A program made the translations under genes and the position numbers. From the NCBI GenBank assembly GCA_014382585.1, contig JACNJL010000020.1, forward strand, positions 1-44,937: a stretch of 44,937 nt of DNA, written 5' to 3'. Every line of letters begins with the position of its first letter. The first letter of the stretch is position 1. Below are positions 15,199-22,403 of this stretch, piece after piece. The notes beneath the pieces were generated by a model. The model was not told the DNA's origin. It did not search any database and worked only from the letters and a program-made list of their open reading frames with translations. Origin of the DNA: Limisphaerales bacterium (GTDB lineage: Bacteria; Verrucomicrobiota; Verrucomicrobiia; Limisphaerales; UBA1100).

Positions 15199-16101
15199 AT
15201 GCTAGTAATTGTAGGACTAATTATCATCTTTATCGGCGTGCTCACCGGCTTTGCCATGGCCGCCGGCGGTGGACACGGCATCGGCGAAATGTTTCAAAAA
15301 GCCGAATGGACCGCGGCCATGAGCCTCATCCACGCCAATGAATTCATCGCGCTGGGCGGCATGGTATTGGGATCCATGATTGTGATGGCTCCGATGACCG
15401 TGCTCAAAGGCGTGATCTCGCAATTGCTGGGCACCCTCAAAGGCGCGCCCTTCGCCAAAGCGGATTACGAGGAACTCTTCAAGTGCATGTACGAGCTGTT
15501 CCAGCTGGGCCGACGCGGCGGCATGATCGCGCTGGAGGAACACGTCATGAATCCCGAGGCGAGCAGTCTTTTTTCTAAATACCCGAAATTCCACGGCAAC
15601 CATCATGCGGTGGAATACATGTGCGACGGCTTGAAACCGATTGTGGATGGCCGAATCAAACCCGACCAACTCGAGCCGCTGATGGCCAAGAGCCTGCACA
15701 CTATGGAAGAGGAACATCACGGCCCAATTTTAGTCTTGAACAAAGTGGGCGACGGGCTGCCGGCGTTTGGGATTGTGGCGGCGGTGTTGGGTATCATCGT
15801 GGTGATGATGTACAAGCTCGGGCAAGGCGGCGAAGCCGTGGGACAGGGCATCGCCACGGCGCTCGCGGGAACGTTTTTTGGAATCTTCGGTTCCTATTGC
15901 GTCGTGGGACCGCTCGCCACCTGCGCGGAATTTAACGGCCATTCGGAAATGAATTATATGAAGGCGATCAAGTCCGGCGTGGTGAGCTTCGCCAATGGCT
16001 TGCCGCCACTGGTGGCCTGCGAAGTGGGCCGGCGTGAGCTGACTTCCGACGTCCGCATGGGCTCCGGCGAACTGGAGGACACTCTGAAATCCTCATCCTA
16101 A
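15199..16101 (+). CDS. motA: Flagellar stator protein MotA
   Basis: Inner-membrane stator subunit that couples ion flow to rotation. At 300 residues it is the long proteobacterial-type form. Helix 1 (2-22) and helix 2 (about 34-55), a large cytoplasmic loop with PFAKADYEELFKCMYELFQL and the charged GRRGGMIALEEHV, then helices 3 and 4 (GDGLPAFGIVAAVLGIIVVM at about 190-209, and ALAGTFFGIFGSYCVVGPLA). The Pro of LPAFGIVAAV is the conserved channel proline. A very good ribosome binding site (AAGGAGG, 15185-15191) lies 7 nt before the ATG. Confidence 0.96.
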   Translation: MLVIVGLIIIFIGVLTGFAMAAGGGHGIGEMFQKAEWTAAMSLIHANEFIALGGMVLGSMIVMAPMTVLKGVISQLLGTLKGAPFAKADYEELFKCMYELFQLGRRGGMIALEEHVMNPEASSLFSKYPKFHGNHHAVEYMCDGLKPIVDGRIKPDQLEPLMAKSLHTMEEEHHGPILVLNKVGDGLPAFGIVAAVLGIIVVMMYKLGQGGEAVGQGIATALAGTFFGIFGSYCVVGPLATCAEFNGHSEMNYMKAIKSGVVSFANGLPPLVACEVGRRELTSDVRMGSGELEDTLKSSS

Positions 16102-16139
16102 ATGAACGAAACCCAACCCTTTTAATGGAGCAATAAACG

Positions 16140-16862
16140 ATGGCAGGAGCTGGAGGAGCATGGAAAGTAGCGTTCGCGGATTTTGTAACCGCGATGATGG
16201 CACTGTTTATGTTGTTGTGGATTCTGAACCAGGACGAAAAGGTGAAAGGCGAAGTGCAGCAATACTTCAATACGCGCTTCAAGAGCGTCACCAAAATGTC
16301 CGTGGGCATCATCCCCATCCAAAACGCGGACCTCATCGAGGCCAAGCGCGCGGTGTTCGACAATGCCTCGGCCATTGACCTGCAGTTCATCCGCCGCATC
16401 AACGACGACATCGTTCGAGTATTTGCCGACAACCCGAACTTCATCGACATGAAAACCATGCGAGTGCAGATGACCAGCGAAGGATTGTTGATCGAATTTT
16501 TTAACGACCCCAACCGGCGACTCTTCGAAGGCCCAACCGCCACGCTCACAAAATACGGGCAGACGGTATTCGATACGCTGTCTTATGTGCTGGCGCGGCA
16601 CCGTACCACACGCGTGGAAGTGGAAGGCCACACCGCGAGCAACATCGAGCTGGATGGCGAGCCGGTAAACACATGGGCCCTCTCCACACAACGGGCACTC
16701 GTCGCCCGCGAGGCGATGGATCGCAAAGCTATGAAATCCGAACAATTCATCAAAATAGCTGGCTTCAGCAGCAGCAAACCGCTCTCGGATTATTTACACG
16801 ACCTCACCCATTCTCACCACGATCGCGTGACCATTATGGTTCGCGCGGGTAACCCCCGTTAA
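16140..16862 (+). CDS. motB: Flagellar stator protein MotB
   Basis: Stator partner of MotA. The single transmembrane helix starts almost at the N-terminus (WKVAFADFVTAMMALFMLLW, residues 8-27) and carries the ion-binding Asp at residue 14. The plug and linker follow, then an OmpA-type peptidoglycan-binding domain at about 130-238 (RVEVEGHTASN, STQRALVAREAM, AGFSSSKPL). At 240 residues it is shorter than the enterobacterial form and lacks a long cytoplasmic N-tail. GGAG lies about 12 nt before the ATG. The sequence does not tell whether H+ or Na+ is used. Confidence 0.95.
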   Translation: MAGAGGAWKVAFADFVTAMMALFMLLWILNQDEKVKGEVQQYFNTRFKSVTKMSVGIIPIQNADLIEAKRAVFDNASAIDLQFIRRINDDIVRVFADNPNFIDMKTMRVQMTSEGLLIEFFNDPNRRLFEGPTATLTKYGQTVFDTLSYVLARHRTTRVEVEGHTASNIELDGEPVNTWALSTQRALVAREAMDRKAMKSEQFIKIAGFSSSKPLSDYLHDLTHSHHDRVTIMVRAGNPR

Positions 16863-16864
16863 CC

Positions 16865-17299
16865 ATGGCCCGCGAATTTATCCCATTTGGCGGTGAGTTG
16901 GCCGATCCCTCGGAAGCCCCCACATTTGTGCGACGCGAGGCCCCCGGCTTAGAATCCGATGAGCTGGACACCCCCGCGGCCGCGCCGGTCACGCCCGCTG
17001 AAGCGGTAGATTTAACCGGGCACATTCGGAAAATCATTCTGGAAGGCGGTCTCACCGGCGAAGCGGCCGAGAACGCCATTTCCAAAATCAAATCTGCGGT
17101 GGCCGCCGCACCCGCGCGCGTGGCGTTGCCAGAAATTAAAATTACCGCCCCCGCCGCGCCCGAAACCGCAACCGACGAATCAAGCGACGGTGAGCCCAAA
17201 CTCGCCACCATCGAGTACGAGCGCGAGGAGGAAATCATCAAACGCATCCGCGTGGGCTGCACTTGCGGCGAGACGATCCTGCTCGACTGCGATTACTAA
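16865..17299 (+). CDS. Small protein of unknown function with a CxC...C C-terminus
   Basis: I do not recognise this 144-residue protein. The first 110 residues are Pro/Ala/Glu-rich and mostly disordered, with one short helical piece (LTGHIRKIILEGGLTGEAAE). The C-terminal 28 residues look folded: EREEEIIKRIRVGCTCGE followed by TILLDCDY, with three Cys (CTC and DC) that could bind zinc. It starts 2 nt after motB and ends just before the fliD promoter, so it is the last gene of the fliA-mot operon. No signal peptide is seen; a cytoplasmic location is likely. Confidence 0.65.
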   Translation: MAREFIPFGGELADPSEAPTFVRREAPGLESDELDTPAAAPVTPAEAVDLTGHIRKIILEGGLTGEAAENAISKIKSAVAAAPARVALPEIKITAPAAPETATDESSDGEPKLATIEYEREEEIIKRIRVGCTCGETILLDCDY

Positions 17300-17312
17300 T
17301 TTCCGCCATTTC

Positions 17313-17328
17313 TGGCATCCTACTTGCT
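17313..17328 (+). promoter_or_regulatory. Sigma-54 (-24/-12) promoter for the fliD operon
   Basis: TGGCATCCTACTTGCT has GG and GC at the exact 10-nt distance and matches the consensus except for one base in the -24 block. It lies wholly in the 80-bp gap between 17299 and the fliD ATG. The expected start is about 17339, giving a leader of about 41 nt. Confidence 0.8.
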
Positions 17329-17337
17329 ATGTTTAGC

Positions 17338-17358
17338 CGGACACTTGTGTTGTGTCCG
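17338..17358 (+). promoter_or_regulatory. Hairpin at the 5' end of the fliD leader
   Basis: CGGACAC and GTGTCCG form a perfect 7-bp stem with a 7-nt loop. It begins within a base or two of the predicted transcription start, so it would cap the 5' end of the fliD mRNA. There is no T-tract behind it, so it is not a normal terminator for the upstream operon. Confidence 0.55.
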
Positions 17359-17379
17359 TAAAGCAATCCAAGAAAACAT

Positions 17380-19326
17380 ATGGATTTACAAGTAGCAGGC
17401 TTAGTTTCCGGCTTTGACTGGAAATCGATGGTGGACCAACTCTCGAACGTAGAGCGGGCACCCCAGCGCCGTATGCGCGTAGAGCAGCGCACCATCAGCC
17501 AAAAAAATAACGCGCTCACCACGCTCAAAAATGAGCTCACCACGCTGAAAGCCAGTTCCAAGACACTGAAAGAAACCGAGCTATACGACAGCCGGTCGGT
17601 CAATTCCAGCCAAGCACACACTACCGCCAGCGCTCAGGAAGGTACTTCCTCCGGTGATTACCGTTTCGAAATTTATCAACTCGCCACCGCCGCCAAGCAA
17701 CTGGGCAATACCGATGTCGGTGCCAGCGTCACCTCCAGTGCCGCACTTGATTCCGGCGGATTTGCCATTGCGGTTACCGAAGGCACGGTCACCGTACAAG
17801 GCAAGCAAATCACCATTGCCACCAGCGACTCGCTCGACACCACGCTGGCCGCGATTAAAACAGCCGTGGGCGGCAGCTTCGATTACTCCATCAGTAGCGA
17901 CAAAGTTACCTTCACCGATTCGAGCGAGGTAGTCCTCGGCAGTGCCACGGACACCAGCAATTTACTGCAAGCCCTGCGCCTCAATGCCAACGGCACCAGC
18001 AGCATCACCAGCTCCGCCAACCTCGGCGGCATGGATCTTTCTAAAACCGCTGACGCCGCCAACTTTACCGACGGCGCCGGCAGCGCCAGCGGGTCTTTCA
18101 AAATCAACGAAACCTCCATCACCTACGCCGCCACCGACACCATCACGGACATCCTCGACAACATCAACAACTCCGAGGCCGGTGTGTACGCGAATTACGA
18201 CACGGTGAACGACCGCTTTCTCATTACCAACAAAACCGAAGGCGACGTAGGCATCACCCTCGAAGATGTGAGCGGCGATTTCCTCGCCAAGACCCGCCTG
18301 CTCACCGCCAACAGCGGCGCCCTCTCGCGCGGCAATAACTTGCTTTATAAGGTAAATGATAATGGGCCCCTTGAGAGTCGCAGTAACACCATTACCCAAA
18401 ACAGCTCAGGTGTGCAGGGCCTCTCCGTCACCGCTACCCAAGCCAGCGGGGCATCGCGAATCAGCAGCGTGGATACCTCCGGCGAAAGTATAACCACCAC
18501 TGAAAGTCACAACTATTCCACCGGCGATGCCGTGACAATGTACAGCCCCGGCACCGTGCCCGGCGGGTTATCCTCCAGCACCACTTATTACGTAAAAGTC
18601 ACGGCCAATGATAGCTTCACGCTGCACACCACCAAAGCCGATGCAGAGGCGGGCACCAGCGCAGTGGACCTCACCGGCGCCCAAAGTGGCGATGTCTATT
18701 TTCTGGATAGCAACCCCAAAAAAGCAACGATTTCTGTGAAATCCGATACGGAAACCGTCAAAACTGCCATCGCGGATTTGATCGCGCAGCTCAACAAAGT
18801 GCAATCGCTCATCTCCTCGCAGATCGCCAGCAGCACGGATGCCGACGGCAAAATCACGCTCGGCGTATTGGCTTCCGAGACGTTGCCCACGGAAATTGCC
18901 CGTGAGCTGCGCTCGACAATCACCGGCGACGTCTCCGGAATCACCAGTACCATCAAACGACTGGAATCCATCGGCTACACCTCCAGCGGTTACACCAATG
19001 AAATCTCGCTGAGCGATTCAGACAAACTCGACGATGCGCTCCGCGATAATCTCGGCCAAATCAAAAGCCTCTTCACCACCGCCACGTACGGCGTAGGCAT
19101 TGCGATGTATGATTATTTGGACAACGTACTTGATGACGACGGGGCGATGGCCACGACACAGAAAAATATGACCGATCGGGTGACCGACATCACCCAGCAA
19201 ATCACGGATCACGAACGGCTCGTGCAATCCAAACGGGACCAGCTCGTTCGCAGCTTCGTTGCGATGGAATCTTCGCAGGCCAAAATAAACCAACAAATGA
19301 GTTTTCTAAACGCCAGATTTAAATAG
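17380..19326 (+). CDS. fliD: Flagellar filament cap protein FliD
   Basis: Caps the filament and folds flagellin at the tip. Length 648. The N-terminal FliD_N domain is clear (VAGLVSGFDWKSMVDQLSNV, E-RAPQRRMRVEQ, LTTLKNELTTLKAS). The C-terminal FliD_C helices contain LIAQLNKVQSLISSQIASST, TLPTEIARELRSTITGD, RLESIGYTSS and the closing coiled coil ending in MSFLNARFK. Residues about 368-448 are a beta-module not expected in the family core (HNYSTGDAVTMYSPG, VPGGLSSSTTYYVKV, SFTLHTTKADAEAGT); it is the same module found twice in FlgE at 1-1186. The gene heads its own sigma-54 operon. Confidence 0.95.
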   Translation: MDLQVAGLVSGFDWKSMVDQLSNVERAPQRRMRVEQRTISQKNNALTTLKNELTTLKASSKTLKETELYDSRSVNSSQAHTTASAQEGTSSGDYRFEIYQLATAAKQLGNTDVGASVTSSAALDSGGFAIAVTEGTVTVQGKQITIATSDSLDTTLAAIKTAVGGSFDYSISSDKVTFTDSSEVVLGSATDTSNLLQALRLNANGTSSITSSANLGGMDLSKTADAANFTDGAGSASGSFKINETSITYAATDTITDILDNINNSEAGVYANYDTVNDRFLITNKTEGDVGITLEDVSGDFLAKTRLLTANSGALSRGNNLLYKVNDNGPLESRSNTITQNSSGVQGLSVTATQASGASRISSVDTSGESITTTESHNYSTGDAVTMYSPGTVPGGLSSSTTYYVKVTANDSFTLHTTKADAEAGTSAVDLTGAQSGDVYFLDSNPKKATISVKSDTETVKTAIADLIAQLNKVQSLISSQIASSTDADGKITLGVLASETLPTEIARELRSTITGDVSGITSTIKRLESIGYTSSGYTNEISLSDSDKLDDALRDNLGQIKSLFTTATYGVGIAMYDYLDNVLDDDGAMATTQKNMTDRVTDITQQITDHERLVQSKRDQLVRSFVAMESSQAKINQQMSFLNARFK

Positions 19327-19341
19327 GTAACCTGAATCATC

Positions 19342-20175
19342 ATGAAACGACTACGCACCTTCACCCTATTAGCCGCCAGCGGATTGCTGGTCGGTTGTGC
19401 TGCCCTCGAACGCACCGACAACGGCGCTTACATGGGCCCCTTCCACGCACCCAGCAACTCGCATCTTGTGCCCGGCGGCTTGCCGGCCGATCTGTTGCGG
19501 GTAGCGGTGATGCCCCTGATGCCCGGCCGCGGTAACGTGCCCGCCGAACGCGGCACGCCCCTGTTGCAAACGATCCTCACCGAGGAATTGTCGCGCGCGC
19601 GCCTGTTTGAGGTGGTCACAGTGACGTCTCATCGCCTTCACGGGTTGTTTAATGAGCGGGCTATTTATGCGGATGCAGCGTTGCCATTCGATTTTCTGCC
19701 CATGCTGGCCAAGGAAACAGGCTGCCAGGCGGTGCTCTTTTGCGAGCTCACCACGTACCGCGCTTATCCACCCATCGGTGTGGGCTGGAAACTTCATCTT
19801 TTCAGCCTTGAGGACGGTCAATTGATTTGGGCCACAGATGAGGTGTTCGATGCCGGGCAAACCACAGTCAATAACAGCCTGCGGCGACACATCCGTGAAC
19901 ACCAATCCTCAAGTGTTTTAGCCGCCACAGAGCTGTTAATCCTCAATTCACCTCGTGAATTAGGGCGTTATTCGCTGGGATCCATCTTTCAACATTTATC
20001 TGAAAAAAATGCTAAAGAGATGCTGCTCGCTGCCGATAATGAGGATAGTCAGAGTGTGTCCGGAAATCCGGAGCCGGTGACTCCTCCCACCGAGGAGCCA
20101 GAACCGCCCGGGCCAACGGTGCCAGAAGGGTCAGAAGAACCCGCGCCAGAGCCCCCGATTCCCGGCGCCACCTGA
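19342..20175 (+). CDS. Lipoprotein of unknown function
   Basis: This 277-residue protein has a lipoprotein signal peptide: a basic start (MKRLR), a hydrophobic stretch and the lipobox LVGC with Cys at residue 19. The folded part (about 50-220) starts LLRVAVMPLMPG and contains LTEELSRARLFEVVTVTS, ETGCQAVLFCELTTYRAYPP and GWKLHLFSLEDGQLIWATDE. This layout resembles lipoproteins of the CsgG/TolB-N/FlgT-like type, but I cannot assign a family. The tail (about 230-277) is rich in Pro and Glu. Its place in the fliD operon suggests an outer-membrane role tied to the flagellum, as with FlgP or FlgT in vibrios; this is only inference. Confidence 0.7.
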   Translation: MKRLRTFTLLAASGLLVGCAALERTDNGAYMGPFHAPSNSHLVPGGLPADLLRVAVMPLMPGRGNVPAERGTPLLQTILTEELSRARLFEVVTVTSHRLHGLFNERAIYADAALPFDFLPMLAKETGCQAVLFCELTTYRAYPPIGVGWKLHLFSLEDGQLIWATDEVFDAGQTTVNNSLRRHIREHQSSSVLAATELLILNSPRELGRYSLGSIFQHLSEKNAKEMLLAADNEDSQSVSGNPEPVTPPTEEPEPPGPTVPEGSEEPAPEPPIPGAT

Positions 20176-20184
20176 GTTGTGTGA

Positions 20185-20207
20185 GCGAAAAACCTTGTGT
20201 TTTTCGC
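20185..20207 (+). promoter_or_regulatory. Perfect hairpin between the lipoprotein gene and the flgM-like gene
   Basis: GCGAAAAAC and GTTTTTCGC form a 9-bp stem around the loop CTTGT. Outer GTGT/ACAC words could lengthen it. No T-tract follows, so it may be an mRNA processing or stability element inside the operon. It covers the GTG at 20197, which argues against that codon as the start of the next gene. Confidence 0.55.
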
Positions 20208-20235
20208 GAAATACACGATATTTGGGACGGTTGCT

Positions 20236-20544
20236 ATGAAAGAAGTTAGCCTTAATACAACGCGCCAAGCGCAAGGCCCGCAGAAAGCGGCTCAAGCGCA
20301 GGCGCAGCCGACTGACGGTGTGGGCATGGTCGCCCCGACCGATTCGTTGGAGGCGAATATGACCCGTCAGCCGGATTTCACCCGTGTGGAGGTGGACGCT
20401 GAGGCTCGGTTTGATCAGATCAAAGAACGCCTGCGCGAGGATGTGCAAGCCGATCGTTATCCGCCCGCCGAAGCGATTGAGCAATTTTCCAAACTGCTCG
20501 CCACTGAGATTGAGGTAAGCACCCCTCGCCCAGGTAAATCCTAA
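20236..20544 (+). CDS. flgM: Candidate anti-sigma-28 factor FlgM
   Basis: FlgM binds FliA and is exported when the hook is finished. This 102-residue protein starts MKEVSLNTTRQAQ and has a disordered, Gln/Ala-rich N-half. The C-terminal part is DAEARFDQIKERLREDVQAD followed by RYPPAEAIEQFSKLLATEI. That matches the FlgM layout (R...I..L...I..G.Y.VD...IA..L) in helix position, the Tyr and the length. It is next to fliS and fliD, common neighbours. The ATG at 20236 is chosen, with GGGACGG just upstream, over a GTG at 20197 that lies in a hairpin. Similarity is short, so the call is moderate. Confidence 0.5.
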   Translation: MKEVSLNTTRQAQGPQKAAQAQAQPTDGVGMVAPTDSLEANMTRQPDFTRVEVDAEARFDQIKERLREDVQADRYPPAEAIEQFSKLLATEIEVSTPRPGKS

Positions 20545-20592
20545 CCTCCCTCCCCAAGCTGTTTCGGCACGCAACGTGCTGTGTACCACCCG

Positions 20593-21117
20593 ATGAACAG
20601 CGCCAACAAGCTGAATGCGTATCGAGTGGCCGCGGTAAATACTTCCTCCGCGGAAAATCTCGTGGTGATGTTGTATGACGGTGCCATTCGATTCCTCGGC
20701 ATCGCCATCAAGGCATTCGAGCGGGAAGACCCGTTGGATTTCAATTTTACCGTCCACGAAAACATCACGCGCACACAGGCTATCATCCGCGAACTCAACC
20801 GCAGCCTTGACCCCGAGAAAGCCGGTGAACTGGGTGACCACCTCGTGAGTTTATACGATTATTTTGATAACCGGCTGCAGGAAGCGAACGTGCAAAAAAA
20901 CAAGGAGATTATTGAGGAAATCCGTACGCGCCTCTCTGAACTACGCGATGCATGGAATGAATCACTCAATCAAGTCAGCGAACCACCGGCTCCGGCCGCC
21001 GCACCGGCGCCAGCAATAGCGCCCGTGCCCGTGCCCGTTACCCAACCCATTCCCGTTGCCGCACCGGCACCTTCCCCCTCTTCGGGCGAATACACCGGGC
21101 TATCATTAATGGGCTAA
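20593..21117 (+). CDS. fliS: Flagellin chaperone FliS with Pro/Ala-rich tail
   Basis: Export chaperone that binds the flagellin C-terminus. The family core is clear: NAYRVAAVNTSSAENLVVML followed by YDGAIRFLGIAI at about residues 8-40, then ENITRTQAIIRELNRSLD and LVSLYDYFDNRLQEANVQKN. The core ends near residue 130. A tail of about 43 residues made mostly of Pro, Ala and Val follows, ending GEYTGLSLMG; normal FliS has about 125-135 residues without it. The ATG at 20593 fits the family start better than the GTG at 20581. Confidence 0.92.
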   Translation: MNSANKLNAYRVAAVNTSSAENLVVMLYDGAIRFLGIAIKAFEREDPLDFNFTVHENITRTQAIIRELNRSLDPEKAGELGDHLVSLYDYFDNRLQEANVQKNKEIIEEIRTRLSELRDAWNESLNQVSEPPAPAAAPAPAIAPVPVPVTQPIPVAAPAPSPSSGEYTGLSLMG

Positions 21118-21119
21118 CG

Positions 21120-21470
21120 ATGAGCTTACCCGCCACTACTACTCTACTTCGCGAATGGCACCGACTCGCCCGCGATGAATCTGTCGCCATCGCGCTGCAG
21201 GATTGGAACGAACTGAATCGGACCATCGATGCCAAGGCACGTTTGCAGGAATTGCTCGAGGATTACGCCGGCGAAGATTACACCCCCGAAGATCGCGAAC
21301 TGGTCAACACCCTCGTCAGCATCACCCAGCAACATCAGCAGTTGCTGAGTAATGAAATGGACTCATTACAAAAACAAATTGCCAATGAAGATAAAAATCT
21401 TAGTAATGGCCGAAAAGTAGGGGCCGCCTACGGCCAGCGCACCGAGTCCTATTGGGGCACTTACAGCTGA
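21120..21470 (+). CDS. FliT-like small helical chaperone candidate
   Basis: A 116-residue, all-helical protein directly after fliS (2 nt). FliT, the FliD chaperone, is commonly encoded right after fliS and has this size. The helices are LLREWHRLARDESVAIALQD, WNELNRTIDAKARLQELLED and LVNTLVSITQQHQQLLSNEM. FliT proteins are poorly conserved, so the name rests on place, size and helix pattern. The last 20 residues (GAAYGQRTESYWGTYS) are aromatic-rich and look unstructured. Confidence 0.55.
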   Translation: MSLPATTTLLREWHRLARDESVAIALQDWNELNRTIDAKARLQELLEDYAGEDYTPEDRELVNTLVSITQQHQQLLSNEMDSLQKQIANEDKNLSNGRKVGAAYGQRTESYWGTYS

Positions 21471-21528
21471 TCGAAGCTGAGTTTTTGCTCGGAAAATAGT
21501 GCCCCCCCCCATTTGATCCCGCCATTTC

Positions 21529-21552
21529 ACAGCCTATAAAACAGGCTGTTTT
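21529..21552 (+). terminator. Rho-independent terminator of the fliD-fliS operon
   Basis: ACAGCCT and AGGCTGT form a 7-bp stem with a 7-nt A-rich loop, followed by TTT and, a few bases on, a run of eight T. It lies 58 nt after the stop of the FliT-like gene and before the flgF promoter. A run of nine C (21502-21510) lies between the stop and the stem. Confidence 0.75.
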
Positions 21553-21599
21553 AACGTGTTTTTTTTCTGTTTAAGCGGTTTTTAAAATAATCCGAGTGC

Positions 21600-21615
21600 T
21601 GGCACATAATGTGCT
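21600..21615 (+). promoter_or_regulatory. Sigma-54 (-24/-12) promoter for the flgF operon
   Basis: TGGCACATAATGTGCT has a perfect -24 element, the GG-N10-GC spacing, and one change in the -12 element (GTGCT for TTGCT). The expected start is about 21626, only 3 nt before the flgF ATG at 21629. The next upstream in-frame start (GTG, 21596) lies before the promoter and so cannot be used from this transcript. Confidence 0.75.
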
Positions 21616-21628
21616 GCGTGGGTGGCCG

Positions 21629-22393
21629 ATGAATATCAGTTTGTACCAGGCCGCCAGCGCTCTGGAGGGCAACCTCCAACGCCAGCACGTGATCGCGGAA
21701 AACCTCGCTTCCTCCAGCGTGCCCGGATTCAAGCGGCATAATATGACCTTTAACGCCGTCGACGCCTCGATGTTCGACGAATCCCTCAAAGCCGCCAACA
21801 AAACTCAGGTGCAGTGGATGCTGCCACGGTTCATCGTTTCCACCGATTTCCAGCAGGGTACGCTGATGCCCACCGGCGATAACACCAACGTCGCCCTCGA
21901 TGGCCCGGGCTTCTTCGGGGTCAGCGGGCCTGATGGCGAAACACTGTACACCCGCGACGGAAGTTTCCGCACCAACAACCTCGGTCAGCTCATCACCAAA
22001 GACGGCAACCTACTCCAAGCCGTGGGCGGCGGACCGATCACGGTGGACACGAATTCCAAGTACCCCATCACCATCGCCAAAGACGGCACGGTGACGCAGG
22101 GCGGGCCTTCGTTGGGTCGCTTGAACGTGGTGAGCTTTGCCCCGGAAGATTTGCAAAAACTCCAACGCATCAATTCCGGCTACTTTACTTCGGGCGGCCT
22201 CACGCCATTGGCAGCGGATGAAAGTGAAACCGCCGTGGCCATGGGATTTTTGGAAGGTGCCAACACCACGCCTTCGCACGAGATGGGTCAGTTAATGACC
22301 ACGCTCCGCCATTTTGAAGCCAACCAAAAGATCATGAAAATCCAGGACCAACATATGGGCCGATTGATCCGTGAACTGACTGACAACAAATAG
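21629..22393 (+). CDS. flgF: Proximal rod protein FlgF
   Basis: Rod subunit of 254 residues. The N-terminus MNISLYQAASALEGNLQRQH, then VIAENLASSSVPGFKR, is the flagellar rod motif. The middle has NVALDGPGFFGVSGPDGETL and YTRDGSFRTNNLGQLITKDG, and the C-terminus the second rod motif (GFLEGANTTPSHEMGQLMTT). FlgG follows as a separate gene, so this one is FlgF. The start at 21629 is chosen because it fits the family N-terminus and lies after the sigma-54 promoter. The predicted leader is about 3 nt, which would make the message nearly leaderless. Confidence 0.93.
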   Translation: MNISLYQAASALEGNLQRQHVIAENLASSSVPGFKRHNMTFNAVDASMFDESLKAANKTQVQWMLPRFIVSTDFQQGTLMPTGDNTNVALDGPGFFGVSGPDGETLYTRDGSFRTNNLGQLITKDGNLLQAVGGGPITVDTNSKYPITIAKDGTVTQGGPSLGRLNVVSFAPEDLQKLQRINSGYFTSGGLTPLAADESETAVAMGFLEGANTTPSHEMGQLMTTLRHFEANQKIMKIQDQHMGRLIRELTDNK

Positions 22394-22403
22394 GAGATAA
22401 CCA

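Noticed and set aside
17338-17358. Terminator of the fliA-mot operon
   Set aside because: The stem lacks a T-tract on the plus strand and lies after the fliD promoter, so a leader hairpin fits better.
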